Positions 1 through 8,181 of a stretch of 64,000 nucleotides of DNA are shown here, one piece after another (within the stretch, counting starts at the first letter, position 1; every line of letters begins with the position of its first letter). The translations under genes and the position numbers were made by a program. The notes below the pieces were generated by a model, which made no database searches, was not told the origin of the DNA, and was given only the letters and a program-made list of their open reading frames with translations. This stretch comes from Lentisphaeria bacterium (GTDB taxonomy: Bacteria; Verrucomicrobiota; Lentisphaeria; Victivallales; UBA1829), in assembly GCA_017541665.1 (NCBI GenBank), contig JAFXYP010000008.1:49550-113549 (forward strand). Direction: 5' to 3'.

Positions 1-1036
1 AAGTGATTCCGAAGAGGCTCCATTGTCTTGTCCGGGCAAAGTCAAAAAGACGGATTGCGAGCAACGGATAGACCAGAATAATATCATAAATCCGGTGGTA
101 GGTAACCAGCATGGTCAGACTGAAGGCCAAAAGAAACAGCGTGTCGGAAATATAATCCTTTTTGTGTTCACGCCAGAACAGCCACAGAACGACGCCGATG
201 ATCAGGGCTTTCAAACAATAAACGATGACGGGGCTTTTGAAAAGATCAAGATGACACATGCCGACCGGATGGAAACTGTAATGGTTGATGCCTCCAGGCT
301 GAACCGTTATTGCGACAGCTTTCACATACTCCGAATAGAGTTCCGCCAGGTTGTTGCCGAAGAAAACCGGAGAAATGGAGAGGAAAACGAAAACAGAAAA
401 GGCCGCTATGCATAATTTCCAATGTCCCTTGAAAAAAAGCAGCGGAGCTGCGACCGGCAGCAAACTGTATTTCGCCACGGCGATGAACGAGAATAAAACC
501 GTCCGCAGCCAGAAATGTCCCCGGTCTCCGATCCAGAATATCAAATAGAAACATAAAGCCAGAACAATGGATATTTGTCCCCATTTCAATACATCCTTGG
601 TACCGCAGCACATGAGGCAGAAAAAACAGCACAATGCATAAAAAAACTGTTTTCTCCCCGGTGTCCACAGATCGCGGACCTGATACCCGCATGCCTTGAC
701 GAGCGTCAAAGCAAACAGAAAGAAAACGATTCCGATATTCAGAGCAAGGTAGACAAATTGGATCATACGGCCCCAAAGATAACCGGGAATCACAAAAAAC
801 AGCATTTGCCCGGGATAGACGATCGGGACAGTCGATCCCCATTTATCCTGATAAAAAAGGAGATCATAGTGATCGGGAAATGGGTTGTTGCCTTCAAACA
901 GAGCGCGGGATATCGCGCTATAAGCACACAAATCAACTAAATAACGTTCGCTGAAAAAGTGCCGCACCACCAAGCCAACGGGAAACAAAAAGAGCGGCAG
1001 AGATAACAAAAACCAAATTCGATTCCTCTTATCCAT
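1..1036 (-). CDS. GT87/DUF2029-type polytopic membrane glycosyltransferase, 3' end outside window
   Basis: The minus strand from an ATG at 1036 is open to the window edge (345 codons, no stop). It begins MDKRNRIWFLLSLPLFLFP and continues with many hydrophobic segments. Short polar loops include an N-terminal stretch with ERYLVDLCAYSAISRALFEG and NNPFPDHYDLLF, then later YHRIYDIILVYPLLAIRLF. This pattern (acidic residues in the first periplasmic loop, then about eight to ten membrane spans) matches GT-C-fold polyprenyl-phosphate-sugar-dependent transferases of the GT87/DUF2029 group, which move mannose or arabinose onto lipids or glycans outside the membrane. The family assignment comes from the overall pattern only. 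The C-terminus and the preceding operon context lie outside the window. Confidence 0.72.
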   Translation of the reverse strand, partial: MDKRNRIWFLLSLPLFLFPVGLVVRHFFSERYLVDLCAYSAISRALFEGNNPFPDHYDLLFYQDKWGSTVPIVYPGQMLFFVIPGYLWGRMIQFVYLALNIGIVFFLFALTLVKACGYQVRDLWTPGRKQFFYALCCFFCLMCCGTKDVLKWGQISIVLALCFYLIFWIGDRGHFWLRTVLFSFIAVAKYSLLPVAAPLLFFKGHWKLCIAAFSVFVFLSISPVFFGNNLAELYSEYVKAVAITVQPGGINHYSFHPVGMCHLDLFKSPVIVYCLKALIIGVVLWLFWREHKKDYISDTLFLLAFSLTMLVTYHRIYDIILVYPLLAIRLFDFARTRQWSLFGIT

Positions 1037-1192
1037 GAAAAATATGCTCCGAAGTTTGTTGAGAGACTGACAACATACCGTGTTCCTTTTCAAAAATCAA
1101 AAAAGCACGATTCCCCGGCAAAGCGGAACTGCCCTGTCCCCTTGGGACTGGGCTGTTTTGATTGACGTGGCAGGTGTAAATGTTTATGGATA

Positions 1193-1410
1193 CTATAGCA
1201 TGCATTGACCGGATGTCAAGCCTGAATCCGAAAGAATATTGATATCTATGGTGCTTTGTCTGGGATGCACCTCTCTTCGTAGACGGAGATACGCCGGAGC
1301 CAAGTGAAGCCGTCTGCCGTTATAGAAGTACACGTAACTTTGGACGCCTCTGCGGAGTTGAGGCAGAGAAACGTAGTCCTTAAGCTTGATGTCCTCGTAT
1401 TTCAGCGCCC
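1193..1410 (-). pseudogene. IS3-family transposase C-terminal remnant
   Basis: Reading the minus strand downward from about 1408 gives ALKYEDIKLKDYVSLPQLRR followed by GVQSYVYFYNGRRLH. This is the characteristic end of the IS3-family DDE transposase (in intact members 'W-R-S-L-K-Y-E-D-I-Y-L-K-D-Y...Y-F-E-F-Y-N-x-x-R-P-H'). Everything upstream, including the catalytic DDE residues, is missing. The frame abruptly becomes antisense tRNA sequence at 1415. The tail after the 'RRLH' motif no longer resembles the family. It is a dead fragment marking a past mobile element. Confidence 0.7.
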
Positions 1411-1414
1411 CCCA

Positions 1415-1456
1415 ACAGGTCGCTGGTTCGAACCCGGCAGCAGCCACCATTTTTTT
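1415..1456 (+). repeat. 3' half of a tRNA-CAU gene (attachment-site-like scar)
   Basis: Forty-two bases are identical to positions 50821-50862, i.e. the anticodon-stem 3' side, variable loop, T arm, acceptor 3' strand, CCA and the following T-run of the tRNA-Met (CAT) gene at 50780-50855. The 5' half of the tRNA is absent. The bases to the left are an IS3 transposase remnant. A 3' tRNA duplicate flanked by mobile DNA is the usual footprint of a tyrosine-recombinase island that integrated into a tRNA gene. Given the + orientation, the intact target tRNA and the element would lie to the left, outside the window. Confidence 0.75.
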
Positions 1457-1791
1457 ATGCTTACGCACAAGCGATCTGAGCTCAATTCCTCGCTCATGCT
1501 CTTCCTAAACCACCTCAAAATCCGAGCTTAACGGAAGAATAAACAGTTCTCTCTGTCTCCGTAGAGGATGAGCTGAATCCATTCACAAATCAAGTCCCCC
1601 GACCCCTTCCACGAGCCATTCTCCGTTTCGGGCACAGGTAGACGCCACTGCTTTTTTTGAACTTGATTCCAGAATTGTTTGCGATTTCGCATGCCGATCC
1701 AGCACGCCGGTCTGGTCGGTCCTGCAAGATTCCCCTCATGCGCCTGTTCGGAGCAGGAAGAGACGAACAGCAGTCCGCACTCCCAGATGTA
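1457..1791. other. Intergenic, no gene recognised
   Basis: About 335 bases between the tRNA scar and the end of the TIR/Sel1 gene. Frames here are short and have no recognisable protein features. I see no clear hairpin or promoter. It may be decayed mobile DNA belonging to the scar. Confidence 0.4.
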
Positions 1792-4100
1792 TTACCTTGA
1801 CCTGCCACCGGAACGGGAGCGCAAATTTTCTTTGAGGTCAAGCATACCAAGCCGGAATTGTGCATCAGGATGACCGTTTTCCTTAGCCTTTTCAAGCCAT
1901 CTTTTTGCTTCGGCTAAATCTTCCACTTCATCTTCGTGAAGATAGAGTGTGCCAAGTTCAAATTGCGCATTGACGTTGCCTTGTTCCGCACTTTTGCGGA
2001 ACCATTCGACAGCTTTGGGAATGTTTTTTAATGTGTCATTATGCCAATAGAGGCGACCAAGATCATATTGCGCTTCAGCAAGGCCCTGTTCAGCAGCTTT
2101 GAGCAACCATTTTTCCGCATTCTGAGGGTCACTATACCTTGTGCGACTGCCAAGGTCGTATTGCGCCCTGGCATGGCCATTCCAAGCTGCTTTTTCGTAC
2201 CAATACATGGATTGACGGAAATTACTGTTGTATAGAGTCTTGGCGTATTGGTATTGTGCTTCCGGTATGCCAAGGCTGGCGCCGATCGCCAAATCCAGTC
2301 GGGAGAAGAAATCCACGACAAGCAGGAGCGCAGACAGAACAATCGCAAACAGAATCCTCCTCAATCTTTTTTTTTCTGACCAGAACGGAATTCTTTTTCG
2401 CTGTTTCCTTCAGTTCTTCCACCTGTTCGGGCGCTGCGCATGACAATGCGGCCATGAAAGATGGATCCTTTTGCAACAGTGATTTGCAGCGCGCCAGCTC
2501 GGAGACATTGTAAATCCTGTGTTTTCCGAAACATTTCCGGAGAAACTCATCCGACTGAGCATACTGGATCCGCAGTAAACGCTCCCGGTCGTCCTGCCCA
2601 GCACAGAGGATTGCAGTCTTGAAATCGGTATCTTCGGACAGCGGTCTGTCAGAGCGGATCAGCCCGGCCTCATCGGATACATTGTTGGCTTCCATGCACT
2701 TTCCGAGGAAATAATTGCATTGATCACGCTGATATCCAAGCAGCTGATTCAGCCGTTCCTGCTCAGCAATCCGAATTGCAGCCTGAAAACTATCATCACT
2801 GGCCAGGGGAATACCGGATTGCGAAAGGAGATGAGGGGTCTGAATGTTTCTTGCATCCATGCATCGTTTCAGGTAGAAGTCAACCGCCATGTTTCGAGCG
2901 ATCGAATCCAGTTGCTGTTTCCGCTTCGGCGAAGCATATTTCAGCGCGATTTGGAAATTTGTGTCGTTCAGGATGTCGCAACAGGCGTTTGAGGTAGCGC
3001 TTTCGTCCGGGATTCGGTGCTCAAGCAGACATATCAGGAAATACAGATCGGAGTTTTCCGGGTTGGAGTCGAGCCTTTTTTCGCAGAACGAGACAGCTTT
3101 TGCCCAGTCATTCTGTGCGATCAGGATGGAAACGCGCCGTTTGATCTTTTCGATTTCGGGAACATCGTCGGATGTGTCCGAAACGGCGGATTTCTCCCCG
3201 TTTCTTTCGGATTTCATGACCTTCATGATGCCATGAAGAAGGTCCTGCATGAATCCGATTTTGTTCATATCCTGACATTGGAACATCAGGAGTTCCTCCG
3301 GGATGTCGTAGGCATCCATGTCAAAGAAGCAGGGGACGAGAAGGCGGGAGGAATTCCTCTTCTTCAGTGCGAGGAATCGACTCCATTCGTTTTTCACCCA
3401 GACTGCCTCGAAAAACTCTTTTCTCGATCCGATCACGAGCATGACTTTTGAAGAGTTCAAGGCGGCGAAGATGTATGGTTCGTATAGCTGGCCAATCTTA
3501 TCTTCCAATGTAATGCGCGAGAAAAAGACCTTCAATCCCTTGTTCGTGAGCTGATAATAGATGTCCTGCGCTCGCAGGGAATCCTTCGTGCGTTCGCCGT
3601 TTTCGGCTTCTTTGTAGCAGATGAAGACGTCGTAAGGCTCCTCCTGCGAAGATATCCTGAGGATACTCTTCTGTATCTCCGCGATGCGGTGCGCTTCTTT
3701 TTTCGTAGATGCTGCGGTCGGTCTCAGAGGCGTACTTCAGTGCGTTCCGGTAGTCGGGATCGGCGAGGATGGAGTCGAACTGCACGCGGTGGCAGGTCGG
3801 GATGCGCTCGTGATTGGCGGGGTCCTCGACGTATTCGATGCCGTATTTTGATATGAGCTGTCCCCACCAGGCTTCGGGGTCCTCCCCGTCGAGATCGAGA
3901 ATGGCCGCATAGACGTTGGCGGCCTTGTCGAAGTTGTTGGCCTGGCGGAAATGCTCCGCGCGGTTGTAGAGTTGTTCCCGCTGCTCCGTATCGATCCTCG
4001 GAAATGTCGTCAGCATGCCGCAATAAGTACATTCCCGGGAAGTCTCGCCTTCCCTGAGTTCGTTCATGCCGCCGCACATCTTACATTGGATTTTTGCCAT
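1792..4100 (-). pseudogene. Zinc ribbon-TIR-Sel1 repeat protein, interrupted by two +1 A frameshifts
   Basis: Three overlapping frames rebuild one protein of about 769 residues. The first frame (4100 to about 3702) starts MAKIQCKMCGGMNELREG and carries a CxxC-CxxC zinc ribbon and a helical region. One A must be dropped in a six-A run near 3702 to continue into EEPYDVFICYKEAENGERTK and KVFFSRITLEDKIG...YEPYIFAALNSSKVM, a clear TIR domain. A long helical segment follows. One A must then be dropped in the nine-A run on the minus strand (about 2365-2373) to continue into a membrane segment (RRILFAIVLSALLLVVDFF) and Sel1 repeats (AQYDLG, AQFELG, AQFRLG). Intact homologues with this zinc-ribbon/TIR layout are typical cytoplasmic sensors. 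Each break is a single extra A in an A-run, so a real pseudogene, transcriptional slippage (plausible for A9) and a sequencing error are all possible. Confidence 0.75.
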
Positions 4101-4136
4101 CGTATTCTGTTCTCCGAATCGTTAGTTTTTTCATGT

Positions 4137-4165
4137 AGTATATACCTCGGATCGGGAAAAAGCAA
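4137..4165 (-). promoter_or_regulatory. Promoter for the TIR/Sel1 gene
   Basis: On the minus strand TTGCTT (4165-4160) and TATACT (4142-4137) are separated by 17 bases, 37 bases upstream of the ATG at 4100. This fits a sigma70-type promoter. Confidence 0.55.
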
Positions 4166-4671
4166 ATTCCTTTTCAAAAAAAACCGAGAAAAGAACGTCT
4201 CCTGTGTAAGATGAGATATTTGTTTGAACCATAAACAACTCGCCTTGAATACTATTCCGAATTGTGAGATTAAGTGTAGCGCGGAAGAAGCCATGGATGT
4301 ATTATCGCAATCGTATGCTTTGCCGGCAACCGCCCCGTGCAATACAGGTCGAGGTTGAACAGGACCGATTAAAAAAAGAACAACCAGATAGAAGACACAC
4401 TACAATGAAGATAGCGACAACTGTTGCTATCCCGCATTCAATCATAACCTCTATCCAGCTCGGACAAGTATCTTTCGCTTCATTCTTTGAGGTTAAATGA
4501 GGAGAACCCCTGAAAAGACGGAGGAACTCCAAAAGCAATCAGATTCCCAATAGGACGCGGGTTCGTATACCACGGCAAGGTATTCAGCGAAACAGGGTGG
4601 TATTGTCTCCGAATCTTTTTTTTTGAGAATGCGATCCTCGATTTTTTCCTAAAAATATATAGAAAATGCAT
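4166..4671. other. Intergenic, no convincing gene
   Basis: About 500 bases between two divergent promoters. A short minus-strand frame (4302-4538, TTG start) encodes one hydrophobic stretch but has no ribosome binding site or family likeness. I do not call it a gene. The GC content is lower than in the flanking genes. Confidence 0.4.
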
Positions 4672-4699
4672 TTGACTTACGGCATCGGCGGGGTATATT
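4672..4699 (+). promoter_or_regulatory. Promoter of the quinoprotein gene at 4845
   Basis: TTGACT (4672-4677), a 16-base spacer and TATATT (4694-4699). The same arrangement precedes many other transcription units in this window. The predicted start near 4706 leaves a leader of about 139 bases. Confidence 0.7.
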
Positions 4700-4731
4700 G
4701 TTATAACTTATCGGCAATCGGCGACTGTTCT

Positions 4732-4756
4732 CCCCTCCGAAACGCATCGGAAGGGG
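4732..4756 (+). promoter_or_regulatory. Hairpin in the leader of the quinoprotein gene
   Basis: CCCCTCCGA (4732-4740) pairs with TCGG-A-AGGGG (4747-4756), with one bulged A and a six-base loop. No T-run follows, so it is not a terminator. It may stabilise the mRNA or be part of a regulatory fold. I could not match the leader to a known riboswitch. Confidence 0.4.
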
Positions 4757-4844
4757 GGCCCGTACCGAACCTCAGCCGAATCCACAAACCAGCTTCGGCC
4801 CGAGAAAGACCGCGGCTGTATGCGTTAGCTTGGAGATCGACATC

Positions 4845-6113
4845 ATGAACAAGACTTTGTTAGCTGCAGCGATGGCTGTCATGGGCGCGGCGGCTCTGTT
4901 CGCAGGGGACGTGCCCAGGTTCCGCGGGGAAAACTCGCAGGGTATGTACACGAATGAAAAAGGACTGATGAAGACCTGGCCGAAGGAAGGTCTGACTCCG
5001 AAATGGACTTATACCGGACTCGGCGAAGGCTGGTCCAGCGTGGCAAAGGTCGGGAACCGCCTGTACATCACCGGTACCGGCACGGGACGTCCGCGGAAGG
5101 AAACCGTGTTCTGCCTCGACCTGGACGGCAAGGAAATCTGGAAGACGGTCACCGGTGGCGCATGGGAAAGGTCGTACCCCGGCGCCCGCTGCACCCCGAC
5201 TTACGTGCCCGGGGAGAAGGAAGGCGAGGGACGTCTTCTGACGACAACCGGTGACGGCGAGGTCTTCTGCCTGAACGCCGCCGACGGGAAGATCCTGTGG
5301 CAGAAGAATATCGCGAACGAATACGGCTCGAAATTCGGTATGTGGGCCATGGCGGAATGCCCGGTGGTGAAGGACGGTGTCGTCTTCGTGACCGCGGGCG
5401 GCAGCAAGGCGCTCGTGGTGGCGCTGAAGGTCGCCGACGGCTCCGAGGTCTGGACCGCCAAGTCCAACGGCGACACGCTGGCCTACGTTACCCCGGTCAT
5501 CGTCCGCGACCAGCTGGTCGTGATGACCGGCGCGAAAGTGAACGGCATCAGCCTCAAGGACGGCACCGTTATGTGGGAAGACAATTATGCACAGACCTCC
5601 GGCGTAAGCGGCATGGGCGGCGTCAACTGCAATTCCCCCACGGTGGAGGAGGACCGATTCTATGTATCCGCCGGATACGACCAGGGCGGCGTCCTGTATG
5701 AACTGAACAAGGACGGGAAGGGAGTCACGGTCATCTGGAAGAACAAGAAACTTGACCCGCACCACGACTGCACCGTGCTGGTCAACGGCCTGCTCTACGG
5801 CTCGAACTGGACCGGCAACAACAGCGGCAACTGGATGTGCGTGGACTGGGAAACTGGCGAGACCATCTATGAAGTCCCGTGGGAACGCCTCGGCAAAGGA
5901 TGCTTGATCTACGCGGACGGCCTGATCTACATGTACGAGGAGAAACGCGGCACGATCGCCATCGCCAAGCCGGGCGAAAAGCTTGACGTCATCAGCAGTT
6001 TCCAGATCAAATTCGGTGACAAGGAACACTGGGCGCATCCCGTCATTTGCGACGGCATCCTGTACGTGCGCCATGGGAACGTCCTCGGCGCGTTCGATAT
6101 CAAGGCGAAATAA
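4845..6113 (+). CDS. Secreted PQQ-like beta-propeller (BamB-like quinoprotein fold) protein
   Basis: 422 residues. The start at 4845 is chosen because GGAG (4832-4835) sits nine bases upstream and the protein then opens with a signal peptide, MNKTLLAAAMAVMGAAALFA, cut before GDVPRFRGENSQGMY. Repeated blades show the quinoprotein pattern (LDLDGKEIWKT, LNAADGKILWQKN, VADGSEVWTA, VDWETGETIYEVPW). The 'P-x-F-R-G' opening is common in propellers of Planctomycetes and Lentisphaerae. The fold is clear. The activity is not: such proteins may bind PQQ, act as dehydrogenases or be scaffolds. It precedes by 226 bases an operon encoding three further propellers and redox proteins, which suggests a shared extracytoplasmic role. 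Confidence 0.85.
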   Translation: MNKTLLAAAMAVMGAAALFAGDVPRFRGENSQGMYTNEKGLMKTWPKEGLTPKWTYTGLGEGWSSVAKVGNRLYITGTGTGRPRKETVFCLDLDGKEIWKTVTGGAWERSYPGARCTPTYVPGEKEGEGRLLTTTGDGEVFCLNAADGKILWQKNIANEYGSKFGMWAMAECPVVKDGVVFVTAGGSKALVVALKVADGSEVWTAKSNGDTLAYVTPVIVRDQLVVMTGAKVNGISLKDGTVMWEDNYAQTSGVSGMGGVNCNSPTVEEDRFYVSAGYDQGGVLYELNKDGKGVTVIWKNKKLDPHHDCTVLVNGLLYGSNWTGNNSGNWMCVDWETGETIYEVPWERLGKGCLIYADGLIYMYEEKRGTIAIAKPGEKLDVISSFQIKFGDKEHWAHPVICDGILYVRHGNVLGAFDIKAK

Positions 6114-6275
6114 GCCTGTCGCATCCGCACGGAACCGGCAAGACTGACTGCGAAGCCGCTGCCGGATTCCCGGCGTTCGCACTTGCCCTCGCGCTGAATT
6201 CGAATGCGCAGGAATCCGTTTTTCCTGCAGCCGCATTCCTTTTCACGGTTCCTTTTTTCCGGGGGCCTTTCACGC

Positions 6276-6289
6276 GCGCACGTGTGCGC
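6276..6289. promoter_or_regulatory. Inverted repeat upstream of the redox/terpenoid operon
   Basis: GCGCAC-GT-GTGCGC lies about 50 bases before the first gene of the large operon. It could be an operator. No convincing -35/-10 pair is visible next to it, so the operon may instead be read from the promoter at 4672. Confidence 0.3.
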
Positions 6290-6339
6290 ACTCAAATCGA
6301 ACGGAATCAAAACGACCCTTTCCCAGCAAGGAACAGACC

Positions 6340-6966
6340 ATGACCAGCGAAGCTCCGATCAAAACAGAAAAACTCGTCATTTGCGCGTGCCGGAAATACC
6401 GGAAGATCCCGCAGGACGTGCTTGAGGAGGCCGTGAAAGTCGCGGCGTCCGAAGGTGTCCCCTGCGAAATCGTGCCGGATCTCTGCCTCGAAGCGGTTTC
6501 CGGCCGGACATTTTCGGACAATGAAAGGATCCTGGCATGTCAGACGCGGGCAGTCCGGGCGATGTTCGGCGCGGAAACCGACTGCCTGGACGGGCAGAAA
6601 GTCAATCAGGAGACGGTCCGCGAAGCCGTCCGCGCGCTCGCCACTCCGCAGAACTGGGTCCCATGGTTCCCCGTGATCGACGCTTCCCGCTGCGTCAACT
6701 GCGGCAAATGCGCCGATTTCTGCATGTTCGGCGTTTACGAGAAAGCCGATGGGGCCTTCCGCGTCGTGCATCCCGCGGCGTGCAAGACCGACTGTCCCGC
6801 CTGCGCCCGCATCTGCCCCGCGAACGCGATCATTTTCCCGAAATCCAGGGAAGGCCGCCTGAACGGCGCTTTGGACGAACCCGTGAAGCCGTCCCCAGAC
6901 GACCAGACGTCGTTCCGCGAGCGCCTGGAGTACCGGAAGAAAGTACGGCTTTTCCGCGACAGCTGA
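6340..6966 (+). CDS. Ferredoxin-domain protein
   Basis: 208 residues. The N-terminal half (about 1-105) is a helical/alpha-beta region with scattered Cys and no recognised family. The second half is a two-cluster-like ferredoxin: CVNCGKCADFCMFG then CKTDCPACARICPANAI. The first motif is a perfect CxxCxxCxxxC 4Fe-4S site. The second is CxxxCxxCxxxCP and probably holds another cluster. The tail is charged. It is the first gene of the tight operon and ends 18 bases before the radical SAM gene, so it may supply electrons to that enzyme. This role is inferred from context. Confidence 0.8.
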   Translation: MTSEAPIKTEKLVICACRKYRKIPQDVLEEAVKVAASEGVPCEIVPDLCLEAVSGRTFSDNERILACQTRAVRAMFGAETDCLDGQKVNQETVREAVRALATPQNWVPWFPVIDASRCVNCGKCADFCMFGVYEKADGAFRVVHPAACKTDCPACARICPANAIIFPKSREGRLNGALDEPVKPSPDDQTSFRERLEYRKKVRLFRDS

Positions 6967-6984
6967 ACCGAAAACGAGGAACGC

Positions 6985-8181
6985 ATGAAGCTATCCGCCA
7001 TCACACGAATCATGACCGGATGCTCCTGGCGGGCACAGCGGAATCTGCTGCGGTTCGCATGGAACGGGCATCGTGCGGTCCGTGCGTTCGAACGACGGAT
7101 GAAGCGCGGCGAACCGTTCTTCCCGGCGTTCCTGATGCTCTCGGTCACAAACCGGTGCAACCTGAAATGCCGCGGCTGCTGGGTCTCGCAGACGAATCCT
7201 CCGTGCAGCCTCACCCTGAAGCAGATGCAGGGGATCATCGACACTGCCGCCCGGCACAAGTCGCGGTTCTTCGGGATCCTGGGCGGCGAACCGCTGTTCC
7301 ATCCCGACCTCATGGCGCTCTTCCGCAACAACCCCGGAGCCTATTTTCAGCTGTACACGAACGGGACGATGCTGGACAAAAAAACGGCGGACGAACTCGC
7401 GAAGCTCGGCAATGTGACACCGCTCATCAGCATCGAGGGGCTGGAGACCGAATCCCGCCGCAGACGCGGCCGCGACGACGTGTTCGCGCGTTCGATGAAC
7501 GGACTTGAGGCGGCGGTGAAGGCGGGGCTTTTCACCGGCGTGACCGCCAGCATCAACCGGAAGAACTTCGATGAGCTCGTGAGCCGCGAATACCTCGATT
7601 TTCTCATCGGCAAAGGCGTGCATTACATCTGGTATTTCATCTATCGCCCATGCGGGACCGACCCCGAATGCGAAAACGCCCTTGACCGCGACCATGTGCT
7701 GAAACTCCGGCAGTTCCTGGTGGAACAGCGCCGTACCGCAAAGATCCTGATCCTGGACGCCTACTGGGACGCGGACGGGCGGGCTCTCTGCCCCGGCGCA
7801 ATAGGGCTCTCGCACCACATCGCCCCGAACGGCGCGGTGGAATTCTGTCCGATCATGCAGGCCGCGGGCGGCTTCCTGAATGCCGACGCGTCCAATCTGG
7901 AGGCCATCTTCCAGCAGGAAACGCTGCTGTCCGGGCTTCGGAAGTTCAGCGCGGGGCAGGGGCGGGACTGCATGGTCATGAAGTCACCGCATGAGCTTCG
8001 CGACTTCCTCGCCGCGAACGGCGCGCAGGACTCCTCCGGGCGCGACACGTTCTTCCGCGAGCTTGCGGAACGCGAGCCGATTTCCTGCCACGACGTCCCC
8101 GGCGCCGAGATTCCCGAACGCTCCGCGGCATACCGTTTCGGAAAACGCAACTATTTCTTCGGATTCGGAGCCTACGGATGA
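6985..8181 (+). CDS. Radical SAM enzyme
   Basis: 398 residues, with GAGGAA upstream of the ATG. The radical SAM cluster motif is CNLKCRGCW (Cys 58, 62, 65). It is followed by FFGILGGEPLFHPDL, the GGEP SAM-binding motif, and a TIM-barrel pattern (LYTNGTMLD, PLISIEGLE, TASINRKN). Later Cys residues (CPGAIG, EFCPIMQAAG) are arranged as in enzymes with a partial SPASM-like site. The enzyme should cleave S-adenosylmethionine to start radical chemistry on an unknown substrate. Neighbouring isoprenoid genes make a lipid or isoprenoid substrate possible (compare HpnH-like enzymes in hopanoid pathways), but the sequence is not a clear HpnH. Its stop overlaps the next start (ATGA). Confidence 0.88.
   Translation: MKLSAITRIMTGCSWRAQRNLLRFAWNGHRAVRAFERRMKRGEPFFPAFLMLSVTNRCNLKCRGCWVSQTNPPCSLTLKQMQGIIDTAARHKSRFFGILGGEPLFHPDLMALFRNNPGAYFQLYTNGTMLDKKTADELAKLGNVTPLISIEGLETESRRRRGRDDVFARSMNGLEAAVKAGLFTGVTASINRKNFDELVSREYLDFLIGKGVHYIWYFIYRPCGTDPECENALDRDHVLKLRQFLVEQRRTAKILILDAYWDADGRALCPGAIGLSHHIAPNGAVEFCPIMQAAGGFLNADASNLEAIFQQETLLSGLRKFSAGQGRDCMVMKSPHELRDFLAANGAQDSSGRDTFFRELAEREPISCHDVPGAEIPERSAAYRFGKRNYFFGFGAYG

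Noticed and set aside
246..842. Open frame of 198 codons on the minus strand
   Set aside because: It is a shadow of the glycosyltransferase read in another frame. The true frame has consistent membrane helices and runs from 1036 to the window edge.
1590..1895. 101-codon minus-strand frame
   Set aside because: Overlaps the end of the Sel1 repeats in another frame, no family likeness, no ribosome binding site.
3695..3710. Programmed -1 ribosomal frameshift in the TIR gene
   Set aside because: The A-run is not in the X-XXY-YYZ phase needed for -1 slippage, and the repair requires skipping one base (+1). A slippage or sequence-error explanation fits better.
4302..4538. Possible small membrane protein (TTG start)
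   Set aside because: Only one hydrophobic stretch, no ribosome binding site, unlike any family I recognise.
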